Positions 10,386 to 20,422 of a stretch of 64,000 nucleotides of DNA are shown one piece after another. How positions within the stretch are numbered: the first letter of the stretch is position 1; the number at the start of each line of letters is the position of its first letter. The DNA is from Cupriavidus necator N-1 (GTDB lineage: Bacteria > Pseudomonadota > Gammaproteobacteria > Burkholderiales > Burkholderiaceae). Made by a program: the position numbers and the translations under genes. The stretch covers positions 3,534,001 to 3,598,000 of the forward strand of contig NC_015726.1 of assembly GCF_000219215.1 (NCBI RefSeq), in the 5' to 3' direction. The notes beneath the pieces are model-generated. The model saw only the letters and a list, made by a program, of their open reading frames with translations. It was not told the origin of the DNA and did no database searches.

Positions 10386-10426
10386 AAAAAAGGGCGGACA
10401 TGCTTTGGCAAGCAGGCCACCCTTTT
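10386..10426 (-). terminator. Intrinsic terminator downstream of the cytochrome c4-type gene
   Basis: Imperfect hairpin with outer arms aaaaggg and cccttttt-like sequence and inner arms gctt/aagc. On the minus strand the stem is followed by a T-run. It separates the cytochrome gene from resB. Confidence 0.6.
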
Positions 10427-10534
10427 CGATTGTGACAGGCGCGTTCGGTTGCATGCCGCGGCACACCCGCCGGAACGGGGGCCGCCAGACCAACGCGCCG
10501 GCGCCTGGCGGGCGCCAGCGGAGTCGCGGAATCG

Positions 10535-11194
10535 TTATCGAACGCCGGCGACGTAATCCGCCACCGCCTTGATCTCGGCATCCGACATCTTGGCGGCGAT
10601 GGTCGTCATGACCGGGTTGTTCTTGCGGGTGCCCTGGCGGAATGCCACCAGTTGTGCTTCGGTATAGTCCGCCCACTGGCCGCCGATGCGCGGGTACTGG
10701 GCGGGAATGCCGGCGGCAGTAGGACCGTGGCAGGCGGCGCAGGCGGGCACGCCCTTGGCAGCGATGCCGCCGCGGTAGATCTTCTGGCCGGCTTCGATGG
10801 TGTCCTTGTTCTTGGCGGTCGCCGGCTTGAGCGACTGCTTGGCCAGGTAGGCGCCGACGTTGCGCATTTCCTCGTCGGTCAGCACCGACGCCATCGGCAC
10901 CATGATCGCGTTGTTGCGTGCCTTGGACTTGAAGTCGGCCAGCTGCTTGTGGACGTACTCGGGATGCTGGGCGGCCAGCTTCGGGTTGGCGGCGGCGGCG
11001 CTATTGCCGGCGGCGCCGTGGCAGCTCAGGCAGGCGGGCACATTGCGGTCGGGGGCACCTTGCGTGTACAGCGTTTCACCCTTGGCCGGGTCAGCCTTTG
11101 CGGCGGCCTGCTCTGCGGCAGATGCCATTCCGGAAAGGGCGGCGGCAGGAACGGCCAAAGCCAGGACACCCAGAATCTTCGCAATGCGGTTCAT
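10535..11194 (-). CDS. Di-haem cytochrome c4-type protein, periplasmic
   Basis: Exported di-haem c-type cytochrome, probably carrying electrons to a terminal oxidase. The 219-residue precursor has a Sec signal peptide (MNRIAKILGV, hydrophobic core, cleavage near ASAAEQA at residues 24-28). Two CxxCH haem sites are seen: CLSCH at residues 55-59 and CAACH at 152-156. Each half also has a later Met that could be the axial ligand (IMVPMAS and PVMTTIA), the bilobal c4/c553 pattern. The start at 11194 is set by the signal peptide; the longer frame is mostly Arg-rich and not credible. The system II biogenesis genes lie directly downstream. Confidence 0.93.
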   Translation of the reverse strand: MNRIAKILGVLALAVPAAALSGMASAAEQAAAKADPAKGETLYTQGAPDRNVPACLSCHGAAGNSAAAANPKLAAQHPEYVHKQLADFKSKARNNAIMVPMASVLTDEEMRNVGAYLAKQSLKPATAKNKDTIEAGQKIYRGGIAAKGVPACAACHGPTAAGIPAQYPRIGGQWADYTEAQLVAFRQGTRKNNPVMTTIAAKMSDAEIKAVADYVAGVR

Positions 11195-11694
11195 TCGCAC
11201 ACCTTCTCTGAATTGTTTTGGATACCGTGATGCGTGCCGGCCCGGCGCTTTGCAGGCGGTGAGGACGCGCCGGTGCAAAGGCTGGTATCGTGGCGACCCG
11301 CGCGCGGCTGACCGATCCGCAAAGCGCTGGCCGTGGCGGCAGACCCCGCCAGCCCGCTCCCGCCGCCGCCGCACCCTCCGGTGCAACACGCAATGCGGGG
11401 CAAGGGCCCTGCCCACGATGGAACGACACACTAGGCTTCCCGCCCGGACGACGGCAGCCAAGGCACGCGGCCATGGATGCCACGCGTCACCCGTTCAGGA
11501 GACCGTTAACCGGCGTATTGTACAATAAGTTATGTGCCGGATTGATGCCTTGCGCCTTGTCATGCCCCTTTCGGGCTGCGCCAGATCAACCCCGGCGGGC
11601 GGCCTGGGCCGCCAGCCATCCCACCCTGGCGAGACCCCGGCCCCGGCATGCGCAATGCGCACAGCCTCCGCGGCCCGCCCCACCGCTCTAGCGC
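11195..11694. other. 500-base divergent intergenic region between the cytochrome gene and engB
   Basis: No credible gene is seen. The region must carry promoters for both divergent genes. A perfect 10-base palindrome, attgtacaat, lies at 11517-11526 in an AT-rich pocket; it contains TACAAT on both strands and may be a -10 box, but no good -35 was found. The rest is GC-rich without recognisable signals. Confidence 0.5.
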
Positions 11695-12396
11695 ATGTCC
11701 CTTCTTCACCAGGCCCGCTTCTTCATCACCGTGAACCACCTGCGCGACCTGCCCGCCACGGCCGTGCCGGAGGTGGCGTTCGCCGGCCGCTCCAACGCCG
11801 GCAAGTCCACGGCCATCAACATCCTGTGCAACCAGAAGCGGCTGGCGTTCTCGTCGCGCACGCCCGGGCGCACGCAGCACATCAACTATTTCTCGGTGGC
11901 GCCGGTCAAGGCGCCCGACCCGCTCGCCTTCCTGGTCGACCTGCCCGGCTACGGCTATGCCGAGGTCTCGGGCACGGCCAAGTACCACTGGCAGGGGCTG
12001 CTGAGCGACTATGTGCAGACGCGCCAGCAACTGTCCGGCCTGATCCTGATGATGGACGCGCGCCGTCCGTTCACGGATCTCGATTGCCAGATGGTGGAGT
12101 GGTTCCTGCCGACGGGGCGCCCCATCCACGTGCTGCTGACCAAGGCCGACAAGCTCACCAACAGCGACAACGCCAAGGCGCTGCGCGAGACCCGCAAGAT
12201 GCTGCAGGGCTACGCCGAGCAGATGGAAACGCCGGTGCCCATGACGGCACAGCTCTTCTCCAGCCTGAAGCGCCGCGGCATCGAAGAGGCGCAGGGCGTG
12301 ATCGCCGGCTGGCTGAACCTGCCGGAAGCGCAGAAGGCCGAAGCCAAGTCCGCAGCGGAGACGAGCGAGCCGCCTGCGGCCGACCCGGCGGTGTAA
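11695..12396 (+). CDS. engB: Ribosome biogenesis GTPase EngB (YsxC/YihA)
   Basis: Essential GTP-binding protein needed for maturation of the 50S subunit. It has 233 residues. The G motifs are in order: G1 GRSNAGKS at residues 31-38, G2-like RTPGRTQ, G3 DLPGYG, and G4 TKADK. The last 25 residues are an Ala/Glu-rich tail. The start is the first ATG of the frame after the long upstream region and gives [10 protein letters not shown], the family-like N-terminus. Confidence 0.96.
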   Translation: MSLLHQARFFITVNHLRDLPATAVPEVAFAGRSNAGKSTAINILCNQKRLAFSSRTPGRTQHINYFSVAPVKAPDPLAFLVDLPGYGYAEVSGTAKYHWQGLLSDYVQTRQQLSGLILMMDARRPFTDLDCQMVEWFLPTGRPIHVLLTKADKLTNSDNAKALRETRKMLQGYAEQMETPVPMTAQLFSSLKRRGIEEAQGVIAGWLNLPEAQKAEAKSAAETSEPPAADPAV

Positions 12397-12411
12397 TCAC
12401 CAGGTCAGCAC

Positions 12412-12530
12412 ACAAAAAAAAGCCCCGCTGCAAGCAACGGGGACAAACTTTCCCGCCGCAGGGGCGGGTACCCGCTCAGGGAGGAGTAGCGGGGGACACC
12501 GCGCCACGCAGGGCGCAACGCAAAGTGTCC
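12412..12530 (-). ncRNA. Candidate small RNA with four hairpins, an anti-Shine-Dalgarno loop and its own terminator
   Basis: Read on the minus strand, this stretch folds into four successive stems. Stem 1 is ggacac/gtgtcc (12525-12530 with 12494-12499), with an inner gcgcc/ggcgc stem. Stem 2 is cccgct/agcggg (12488-12493 with 12471-12476), with an 11-base loop ACTCCTCCCTG that is complementary to a Shine-Dalgarno sequence. Stem 3 is cccgcc/ggcggg (12463-12468 with 12452-12457). Stem 4 is ccccg/cgggg (12438-12442 with 12423-12427) and is followed by eight T residues. A -10-like TATCAT lies at 12542-12537, six bases before stem 1; no good -35 is seen. No protein-coding gene on this strand explains the terminator. 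Expression is inferred, not shown. Confidence 0.6.
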
Positions 12531-12564
12531 GCGAGTATGATAGCGGGCACGCTCAAAAGTTTAG

Positions 12565-13653
<1,089 letters not shown>

Positions 13654-13675
13654 GCGGCCAACGGACAGAGCGCCT

Positions 13676-14887
13676 ATGGAACTGCTAGGCTTCTCGGCCA
13701 GCCAGGTACACCCGCTCGCCTCGCTCACCGAGGCGGGCAACTTCCTCAACGGCAATGCCGCCGCGCTCTTCGTCTGGGCGGACTTTTCCACCGAGGAAGT
13801 CACCGCCGCGCCGGATGCCTGGCGCGAGAGCGTGCGCCAGCTTGCCGGCGCGCCGATCCTGGACCTGCACTTGACCGACGCCACCAATGCCGCGCATCCG
13901 TCGTATTTCGATACGACCAATGCGTACGACATGGTGATCTTCCGCAAGCTGACCTTCGAGACCAGCCGCGCCATCGCCGAGGCCGAGCCGCAGGATCCCG
14001 CGACCGGCACGGCGAAGCCGCCTGCTGCCGAGACCGCCGCCCGCCAGAAGCGCTATCCGCCCGGCTTCCTCCCGGCACTGGCCAGGATCGACACACAGCC
14101 GGTCACGTTCTTCATGTTCGACACGGTGCTGGTCACGGTGCGCTCGGGGCAGTCGCGCACGGTCGACCAGGTGCGCCAGCGCCTGCTGGAGCTGTGCCAG
14201 GCACCGCGCCCGCAGGCCACGCCCGTGCGCAACGGCCAGCCGCTGCTGCACGGCGTGCGCCCGCCCAGCCGGCCCGAGGACCTGATGCTGCGCCTGCTCA
14301 ATGCGATGGTCGACCGCTACCTGGAACTGCGCGCGCCGCTGACGCGCCAGCTCGACCGCTGGCAGCGCGCGCTGCTGAACTCGCGCCGCAGCTTTTCAAG
14401 CTGGGAGGGACTGCTGGATGCCCGCATCCAGCTGCGCAAGCTGGAACACCTGAGCGAAGAGCAACGCGACGCGCTGCAGGAATTCCGTGACAGCCTGCTC
14501 GATAACCGCTACAGCAGCGACCAGCCCGGCGGCCCGGCCAATGCGCCGGGACGCGACGAGGTGCTGCTGGTGCGCATCAACGACGTGATGGAGCACATCC
14601 AGCGCGTGCTGGCGCACGCCAGGCGACTGGAGGATTCGATCGAGTCGGCGGTGCAGATTCACTTCTCGGCGGTGGCGCACCGGACCAACCGCACCATGCG
14701 CACGCTGACGCTGATCACGGCGCTGTTCATGCCGCTGACGCTGATCACCGGCGTCTTCGGCATGAACTTCGACCGCATGCCCTGGCTGCGCGAGCCGGAC
14801 GGGTTCTGGTGGTCGATCGGCCTGATGGGCGCCGTGGCGCTGGGGCTGGCCGCACTGTGGGCGCTGGGGCGGCGGCTGGAGCGCTAG
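13676..14887 (+). CDS. CorA-family divalent cation transporter
   Basis: Inner-membrane channel-type transporter for Mg2+ or a related cation. It has 403 residues with a long cytoplasmic N-terminal domain, a helical stalk (about residues 200-340, many charged residues), and two C-terminal membrane segments. The first, near residue 350 (LTLITALFMPLTLITGVFG), ends in the signature GMNF that forms the pore entrance; the second is WWSIGLMGAVALGLAALWAL. Whether it moves Mg2+, Co2+ or Zn2+ cannot be read from the sequence; the N-terminus is divergent from E. coli CorA. Proximity to hemB, an Mg-type enzyme, is suggestive only. Confidence 0.9.
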   Translation: MELLGFSASQVHPLASLTEAGNFLNGNAAALFVWADFSTEEVTAAPDAWRESVRQLAGAPILDLHLTDATNAAHPSYFDTTNAYDMVIFRKLTFETSRAIAEAEPQDPATGTAKPPAAETAARQKRYPPGFLPALARIDTQPVTFFMFDTVLVTVRSGQSRTVDQVRQRLLELCQAPRPQATPVRNGQPLLHGVRPPSRPEDLMLRLLNAMVDRYLELRAPLTRQLDRWQRALLNSRRSFSSWEGLLDARIQLRKLEHLSEEQRDALQEFRDSLLDNRYSSDQPGGPANAPGRDEVLLVRINDVMEHIQRVLAHARRLEDSIESAVQIHFSAVAHRTNRTMRTLTLITALFMPLTLITGVFGMNFDRMPWLREPDGFWWSIGLMGAVALGLAALWALGRRLER

Positions 14888-14908
14888 CAGCGCAGCGCCA
14901 GGTACGCC

Positions 14909-16816
14909 TCAGGTACTGGTACGCGTGCCAAAGGCCCGCTCCAGGCTTTCCAAGAAGCGGTTGGCCGACTGGTAGCCGATCACGCGCACCGGGCGCTCGC
15001 GCCCGTCGGCCCCGAACAGGATGATGCCCGGCGGCCCGAACAGGCCGAAGCGCTTGAGCAGCGCCTTGTCGTCGGCATTGTTGGCGGTCACGTCCGCCTG
15101 CAGCAGCACGATCTCCGACAGCCGCGCGCGCACGCGCGGATCGACGAAGGTTATGTGCTCCATTTCCTTGCAGCTGACGCACCAGTCGGCGTAGAAATCC
15201 AGCAGCACCGGCTTGCCTGCGGCCGCGGCCTGCGCCACGCGGGCATCGAGCTCGGCCACGCTGCGCACGCGCTCGAAGCGCACCGTCTGCGCGCCAGAAG
15301 AGGCTTCTGCGCCACCGCGTGCCACGCTCAGGTGCGACAGCGGCTGCAGCGGATCGCGCCCGCCCGAGGCCACGCCGATCAGCACGATCGCCGCTGCGAT
15401 CGCAAACAGCACGCCCACGCCCTTGCCCACCCGCGCCAGGTTGCGCGGATCCGGGCCCAGGGCGTCAAAGGCGCCCAGGAACACCGCCGCCACCAGCAGC
15501 AGCACCGCCAGCGCCAGCATCGAGGCCCAGGCCGGCAGCACCGGCCCCAGCATCCACAGCGCCACGCCCAGCAGCAGGAAGCCGAAGAAGCGCTTGGTGA
15601 CCTCCATCCAGCGCCCGGCCCGCGGCAGTAGGTTGCCCGCGCCGACGCCCACCAGCACCAGCGGCACGCCCATGCCGAGCGCCATGGCGAACAGCGCCGC
15701 GCCGCCGATCACGGCATCGCGGGATTGCGCGATATAGGCCAGCGCCCCGGCCAGCGGCGCGGTGACGCATGGCCCGACGATCAGCGCCGAGATCGCGCCC
15801 ATCGCCGCCGCACCCGCCACCTGGCCGCCCTGACGGCGGTTCGACGATTCGGTCAGGCGGGTCTGCCAGCGCCGCGGCAGTTGCAGTTCGTACAGCCCGA
15901 ACATCGAGAGCGCCAGCGCCACCATCAGCGCCGCGAACAGTCCCAGCACCCACGGTGTCTGCAGCGCGGCCGACAGGCCCTCGCCCAGCAGCCCGGCAGC
16001 CACGCCGACCGCGGTGTACACCACCGCCATGCCCAGCACGTAGGCCAGCGACACCAGCAGCGCACGGCCGCGCGTGACGTGCTCGCCCACCACGATGGAT
16101 GACAGGATCGGCACCATCGGCAACACGCAGGGGGTGAACGTCAGCAGCAGGCCCAGGCCGAAGAACAGCGCCGCGATCAGGGCCAGGTTGCGGCTCGCCA
16201 GCGCACCGGCGATGCGGTCGCTGTCGTCGGCACGCAGCACCGCCGCCGCGCCGGGCGTGGCCGGCTCCGGTGCCAGCGCCGCCGCGGGCGCGTCCGAGCG
16301 CCCGCGCTTGCCGAACAGGTCGGCCAGCCCGCTGCTGCCGACCTTGTACACGCTCTCCATCGGCGGATAGCACAGGCCCTTGTCGGCGCAACCCTGCGAA
16401 GTGACCGTCAGCGACCACTTGCCGTCCGCCGGCGCCGCGTCCACCGGCACGCGGATGACCACGCTGTCGCGGTAGGTCTCCATCTCCTTGCCGAAGGTCT
16501 CGTCGAACTTGACCTTGCCGTGCGGATACACCGGCGTTCCCAGCTTTACGTCGGCGGGCTGCGCGGCAAAGGCGAAGCGCTCGCGGTACATGTAGTAGCC
16601 GGGCGCAACCTCGAAGCGCACCTCGACCGTCTTGTCGTCAAGCTGGCTCGCGGCGAAGCGGAAGGCCTGCTCCGGCGGCAGGAAGTCGTCTTCGGTGGCG
16701 GCATGCGCGCCGCCCGCCAGGCACACCCAGGCCAATGCCGCCAGCAGCGCTGCGGCAATATGCCGCGCCCAGTCCTGCCCGCGCGCGCGCTCCGGAAGTG
16801 CCAAACCGATGTTCAT
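14909..16816 (-). CDS. dsbD: Thiol:disulfide interchange protein DsbD
   Basis: Inner-membrane protein that carries reducing power from cytosolic thioredoxin to periplasmic thiol proteins (DsbC, cytochrome c maturation). It has 635 residues with the full three-domain layout: a signal peptide ending near AGGAHA, the alpha domain with the redox Cys pair in GCADKGLCYPP, the beta membrane domain with about eight helices and Cys in TPCVLPMVP and GPCVTAPL, and the gamma thioredoxin-like domain with WCVSC (Cys546 and Cys549). It is followed leftward by a convergent CorA-type gene and shares its strand with cutA. Confidence 0.96.
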   Translation of the reverse strand: MNIGLALPERARGQDWARHIAAALLAALAWVCLAGGAHAATEDDFLPPEQAFRFAASQLDDKTVEVRFEVAPGYYMYRERFAFAAQPADVKLGTPVYPHGKVKFDETFGKEMETYRDSVVIRVPVDAAPADGKWSLTVTSQGCADKGLCYPPMESVYKVGSSGLADLFGKRGRSDAPAAALAPEPATPGAAAVLRADDSDRIAGALASRNLALIAALFFGLGLLLTFTPCVLPMVPILSSIVVGEHVTRGRALLVSLAYVLGMAVVYTAVGVAAGLLGEGLSAALQTPWVLGLFAALMVALALSMFGLYELQLPRRWQTRLTESSNRRQGGQVAGAAAMGAISALIVGPCVTAPLAGALAYIAQSRDAVIGGAALFAMALGMGVPLVLVGVGAGNLLPRAGRWMEVTKRFFGFLLLGVALWMLGPVLPAWASMLALAVLLLVAAVFLGAFDALGPDPRNLARVGKGVGVLFAIAAAIVLIGVASGGRDPLQPLSHLSVARGGAEASSGAQTVRFERVRSVAELDARVAQAAAAGKPVLLDFYADWCVSCKEMEHITFVDPRVRARLSEIVLLQADVTANNADDKALLKRFGLFGPPGIILFGADGRERPVRVIGYQSANRFLESLERAFGTRTST

Positions 16817-16889
16817 GTCGCTGTTTCCTGTCTGTCTTGAACCGGGGTTACCTGCGTACCCGCTGCTGCGCTGCGGGCGCCGTTGCCCC

Positions 16890-17273
16890 CTACTTTGCCG
16901 GCGCTGCGGCGGTCTCGGTCTCGCTGCGGACCCAGGCCAGGTACGGCGCGTAACCCGCCGTCACCGGCCAGGCAATGAGCTCCGGCACGTCGTAGGGGTG
17001 ATGTTGCCGGATCACGGCCTCCAGCGCAGCGTAGCGTGCGCGCGTGGTCTTGATCAGCAACGGCCACTCCTGCGCGCGCTCCAGCTTGCCCTGCCACCAG
17101 TACTCGGACTCGACCGGCGCCAGGCGGTTCACGCAGGCGGCGGCGCGCGCCTGCAGCACTACCTGCGACAGGTGCGCCGCGGTCTCGGCATCGGGGGTAT
17201 TGGTGATCACGACGATCACCTCGGCCGGATCGCCCGGGGCGCCGGCATCCGGCTGGCTGGCATGGCTTTGCAT
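16890..17273 (-). CDS. cutA: CutA, divalent-cation tolerance protein
   Basis: Small trimeric cytosolic protein of the CutA1 family, linked to copper and other divalent cation tolerance; the molecular role is unclear. The 127-residue product carries the typical VVITNTPD, AACVNRL, ESEYWWQGK, EWPLLIKTT and HHPYDVPELIAWPV segments. The start at 17273 has AAGGAG six bases upstream; an ATG two codons earlier sits directly on that site and is less likely. It is immediately upstream of dsbD (73-base gap), an arrangement also seen in other proteobacteria, where dsbD and cutA form an operon. Confidence 0.93.
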   Translation of the reverse strand: MQSHASQPDAGAPGDPAEVIVVITNTPDAETAAHLSQVVLQARAAACVNRLAPVESEYWWQGKLERAQEWPLLIKTTRARYAALEAVIRQHHPYDVPELIAWPVTAGYAPYLAWVRSETETAAAPAK

Positions 17274-17310
17274 CGACATCTCCTTGCGGCAGGCACGGCA
17301 GCGGCCCAAA

Positions 17311-17340
17311 AAACAAAAGAGCCAGGCAGAAGCCTGGCTC
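17311..17340 (-). terminator. Terminator of the alpha ribosomal operon after rplQ
   Basis: Perfect arms gagccaggc (17319-17327) and gcctggctc (17332-17340) with an agaa-type loop; on the minus strand the stem is followed by TTTTGTTTTTT. It lies 54 bases past the rplQ stop. Confidence 0.9.
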
Positions 17341-17394
17341 GATTGTAAGCGGTGTGCCCGGACCCGTCGCCGCAGCGGCGGGCGGGAAACTACC

Positions 17395-17790
17395 TTATTC
17401 CGCGGCTTCTTCGGCCGGGGCTTCGGTGATTTCCGGACGATCCACCAGTTCGACCAGCGCCATCGGCGCATTGTCGCCCTGACGGAAACCGAACTTCAGG
17501 ATGCGGGTGTAGCCGCCCGGACGGGTGGCGTAGCGCGGGCCCAGTTCGGTGAACAGCTTGGTGACCATGTCGCGGTCGCGCAGGCGGGCGAAAGCCAGGC
17601 GGCGGTTGGCAACGGTGTCCTTCTTGGCCAGCGTGATCAGCGGCTCGACAACCTTGCGCAGTTCCTTGGCCTTGGGCACGGTGGTCTTGATCAGCTCGTG
17701 CTGGAACAGCGAGTTGGACATGTTGCGCAGCATCGCGAGACGGTGCGACGAGGTGCGGTTCAGTTTCCGCAGACCATGACGGTGACGCAT
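17395..17790 (-). CDS. rplQ: 50S ribosomal protein L17
   Basis: Large-subunit protein near the peptide exit tunnel. It has 131 residues and begins [12 protein letters not shown], the conserved L17 start, with [13 protein letters not shown] and [11 protein letters not shown] following. It is the last gene of the alpha operon, 135 bases after rpoA. A GC-rich hairpin (17898-17905 with 17914-17921) lies just past the rpoA stop in that gap, possibly a processing site. It ends in an acidic Ala/Glu tail. Confidence 0.98.
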   Translation of the reverse strand: MRHRHGLRKLNRTSSHRLAMLRNMSNSLFQHELIKTTVPKAKELRKVVEPLITLAKKDTVANRRLAFARLRDRDMVTKLFTELGPRYATRPGGYTRILKFGFRQGDNAPMALVELVDRPEITEAPAEEAAE

Positions 17791-17925
17791 GATGATTCCT
17801 TTCAGTTAAGTGTTTGACCAGCTCTTCTATCGTCCGATGCGGCTGGACGCGGGCCGGTAGTCATACGAGCCCCGGCCGAAGCCAGGGCGGTTACCGCGGT
17901 GCGGGACAAGTGCCCCGCACCACAA

Positions 17926-18906
17926 TTACTTCTCCAGACCTGCGGGCGGCCAGTTCTCGAGCTTCATGCCGAGGGTCAGGCCACGCGAGGCGAGGACTTC
18001 CTTGATCTCGTTGAGCGACTTGCGACCCAGGTTCGGGGTCTTGAGCAGTTCGTTCTCGGTACGCTGGATCAGGTCGCCGATGTAGTAGATGTTTTCGGCC
18101 TTCAGGCAGTTGGCCGAACGCACCGTCAGCTCCAGGTCGTCGACCGGGCGCAGCAGGATCGGATCGATCTGCGGCGTGCGGCTCGAAGCGGCTTCTGCCG
18201 CCGACTCGGTGCCTTCCAGCGCGGCGAACACGGACAGCTGGTCGACCAGGATGCGGGCCGACTGGCGGATCGCTTCCTCGGGCGAGATCACGCCGTCGGT
18301 TTCGATGTTCATCACCAGCTTGTCCAGGTCGGTACGCTGTTCCACGCGAGCGGATTCCACGGCGTACGACACGCGGCGCACCGGCGAGAACGAAGCGTCC
18401 AGCACGATGCGGCCGATGACCTTGCCCGACTCGTCGCCGAACTTGCGCACGTTGCCCGGCACATAGCCGCGGCCTTGCTCGACCTTGATCTGCATGTCCA
18501 GCTTGCCGCCGGCGGACAGATGGGCGATCACGTGGTTCGGGTTGATGATCTCGACGTCGTGCGGCAGCTCGATATCGGCAGCCGTGACCACGCCTTCGCC
18601 ATCCTTGCGCAGCGACACCGTGACTTCGTCGCGGTTGTGCAGCTTGAACACCACGCCCTTCAGGTTGAGCAGCAGGTTAACGACGTCTTCCTGCACGCCG
18701 TCGATGGTGGAATACTCGTGGACCACCCCAGCGATCGTGACTTCGGTCGGTGCATAGCCGACCATCGACGACAGCAGCACGCGACGCAGGGCGTTACCGA
18801 GCGTATGGCCGTAGCCGCGCTCGAACGGCTCCATCACGACTTTGGCGTGATGGTCGCCCAGAGGCTCGACGGCGATGATTTTTGGCTTGAGGAGTGCTGT
18901 TTGCAT
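17926..18906 (-). CDS. rpoA: DNA-directed RNA polymerase subunit alpha
   Basis: Alpha subunit that starts RNA polymerase assembly and contacts activators and UP elements. It has 326 residues: the N-terminal dimerisation domain with [21 protein letters not shown] near residues 28-48, a linker around 235-250, and the C-terminal domain with [16 protein letters not shown] and [15 protein letters not shown]. It sits between rpsD (167-base gap) and rplQ, the alpha-operon order. Confidence 0.99.
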   Translation of the reverse strand: MQTALLKPKIIAVEPLGDHHAKVVMEPFERGYGHTLGNALRRVLLSSMVGYAPTEVTIAGVVHEYSTIDGVQEDVVNLLLNLKGVVFKLHNRDEVTVSLRKDGEGVVTAADIELPHDVEIINPNHVIAHLSAGGKLDMQIKVEQGRGYVPGNVRKFGDESGKVIGRIVLDASFSPVRRVSYAVESARVEQRTDLDKLVMNIETDGVISPEEAIRQSARILVDQLSVFAALEGTESAAEAASSRTPQIDPILLRPVDDLELTVRSANCLKAENIYYIGDLIQRTENELLKTPNLGRKSLNEIKEVLASRGLTLGMKLENWPPAGLEK

Positions 18907-18972
18907 TAGGTTGTCCTTTTCAATACCCTCGGCTCGTTACACCGATAAGGCTGACGTTTGGAACCTGAAAAT

Positions 18973-19021
18973 CCCATCGCGAGATGGGCGAAGCCCGACC
19001 GCGCACACAGCGCGTCGGGCT
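18973..19021 (-). other. Tandem hairpins in the rpsD-rpoA gap
   Basis: Within the 167-base gap lie two perfect stems: agcccgac/gtcgggct (18992-18999 with 19014-19021) and cccatc/gatggg (18973-18978 with 18983-18988). On the minus strand the second is followed by ATTTTC. They may slow or partly stop transcription, or mark an RNA processing site before rpoA. No function is shown. Confidence 0.55.
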
Positions 19022-19073
19022 GAAAGGGAAGCTTTGCGGCGAACGCAAGCTCTGGGCCGTTCCGCTCGCGTGA

Positions 19074-19697
19074 TTAACGCGAGTACAGTTCGACGATCAG
19101 GCTTTCGTTGATGTCGCCCGAGATATCGGCGCGATCCGGTACTTGCTTGAAGGTGCCTTCGAACTTCTTCGAATCCACCGCCACCCAGGTCGGGAAGCCC
19201 GACTGCTCGGCCAGCGACAGCGATTCAGCGATACGGACTTGCTTCTTCGACTGTTCGCGGATGGTGACGACGTCGCCAGACTTGATCTGGGCCGACGGCA
19301 CGTTCAGGGTCTGACCGTTCACCAGGATCGCCTTGTGCGACACCAGCTGGCGCGCTTCAGCGCGGGTCGAGCCGAAGCCCATGCGGTACACGACGTTGTC
19401 CAGGCGCGATTCCAGCAGTTGCAGCAGGTTTTCGCCGGTGTTGCCCTTGCGGCGGTCGGCTTCGGCGAAGTAGCGGCGGAACTGGCGCTCGAGCACACCG
19501 TAGATGCGCTTGACCTTCTGCTTTTCACGCAGCTGGTTGCCGTAGTCGGAGGTGCGGGCACCCGAGGTACGGCCGTGCTGGCCGGGCTTGCTGTCCAGCT
19601 TGCACTTGTCGGCGAGCGAGCGGCGGGCGCTCTTCAGGAACAGGTCGGTGCCTTCACGGCGGGAAAGTTTGGCCTTCGGGCCGGTATAACGTGCCAC
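19074..19697 (-). CDS. rpsD: 30S ribosomal protein S4
   Basis: Primary 16S rRNA-binding protein and, in many bacteria, autogenous regulator of the alpha operon. It has 207 residues and begins [16 protein letters not shown]. It carries the S4 RNA-binding domain around residues 97-160 ([25 protein letters not shown], cut short here) and lacks the N-terminal zinc Cys motif. It is separated from rpsK by 302 bases, much more than the usual short spacer, and that gap holds a terminator-like hairpin. Confidence 0.98.
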   Translation of the reverse strand: MARYTGPKAKLSRREGTDLFLKSARRSLADKCKLDSKPGQHGRTSGARTSDYGNQLREKQKVKRIYGVLERQFRRYFAEADRRKGNTGENLLQLLESRLDNVVYRMGFGSTRAEARQLVSHKAILVNGQTLNVPSAQIKSGDVVTIREQSKKQVRIAESLSLAEQSGFPTWVAVDSKKFEGTFKQVPDRADISGDINESLIVELYSR

Positions 19698-19999
19698 GTT
19701 GTCTTCCTTTGATCGATCGCGACGCCTTCAAGACGCGCCGCGAGTCCGCCAACGCAGTGCTTCCGCAGTGCATTTCTGCACCCGGGAGACCGTGACGGAC
19801 GGTGGGCTTATTAAGCGCGCCCCGTTGCCGGGAACGACGCTGCAAGCATGTACAGTGCGCCGGCATGGGAATGTGCCGTAAGCGACATTCCTTCGACGCA
19901 AAACGAAAACCTGCCGCATTAAAATGCAGCAGGTCAGCGAGCGATACTACCATATCCGGAACCGGCAGGTAAACCCACCGGGCCCGGACACACCAACGC
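19698..19999 (-). promoter_or_regulatory. rpsK-rpsD intergenic leader with promoter-like boxes and intrinsic terminator
   Basis: This 302-base gap splits the alpha operon. On the minus strand, TTACCT and TAGTAT spaced by 17 bases (about 19974 to 19946) could be a promoter. Directly after it comes a hairpin with arms ACCTGC-GCATT and AATGC-GCAGGT, followed by TTTTCGTTTT, a good intrinsic terminator or attenuator at about 19901-19935. The remaining 200 bases before rpsD show no gene. It is a candidate control region for rpsD-rpoA-rplQ; S4 feedback is a known theme in other bacteria but not demonstrated here. Confidence 0.55.
19901..19935 (-). terminator. Terminator or attenuator between rpsK and rpsD
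   Basis: The minus-strand stem ACCTGC/GCAGGT extends through GCATT/AATGC with one mismatch and a short TTA-type loop, followed by TTTTCGTTTT. It would stop or reduce read-through from rpsM-rpsK into rpsD. Confidence 0.7.
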
Positions 20000-20398
20000 T
20001 CAGATGCGGCGGCGCTTCGGCGGACGGCAGCCGTTATGCGGAATCGGCGTGACGTCTTCGATGATCGCGATCTTGATGCCCAGCGCGTTCAGCGCGCGGA
20101 CAGCCGATTCACGACCCGGGCCCGGGCCCTTGATGCGCACTTCCAGGTTCTTGATGCCCTGGTCTTGCGCCACGCGGCCGGCGTTCTCGGCAGCAACCTG
20201 GGCAGCGAACGGGGTCGACTTGCGCGAACCCTTGAAGCCCTGGCCACCGGCGGTCGCCCACGACAGGGCGTTGCCCTGGCGATCGGTGATCGTGATGATG
20301 GTGTTGTTGAACGAGGCGTGGACGTGCGCAATGCCGTCGGCAACGTTCTTCTTGACCTTTTTACGCGCGCGAGCGGCGTTATTCGGACCTTTTGCCAT
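20000..20398 (-). CDS. rpsK: 30S ribosomal protein S11
   Basis: Platform protein of the small subunit that helps form the mRNA exit cleft. It has 132 residues with the conserved [31 protein letters not shown] and C-terminal [17 protein letters not shown] end (here [16 protein letters not shown]). It follows rpsM with a 24-base gap in the alpha operon. Confidence 0.98.
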
Positions 20399-20422
20399 TA
20401 GTTTCTTCCTCTGCCTTCGGCT

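Noticed and set aside
11517..11526. Palindrome attgtacaat as a firm promoter of engB
   Set aside because: It contains a TACAAT box but no matching -35 on either strand, so it is only noted.
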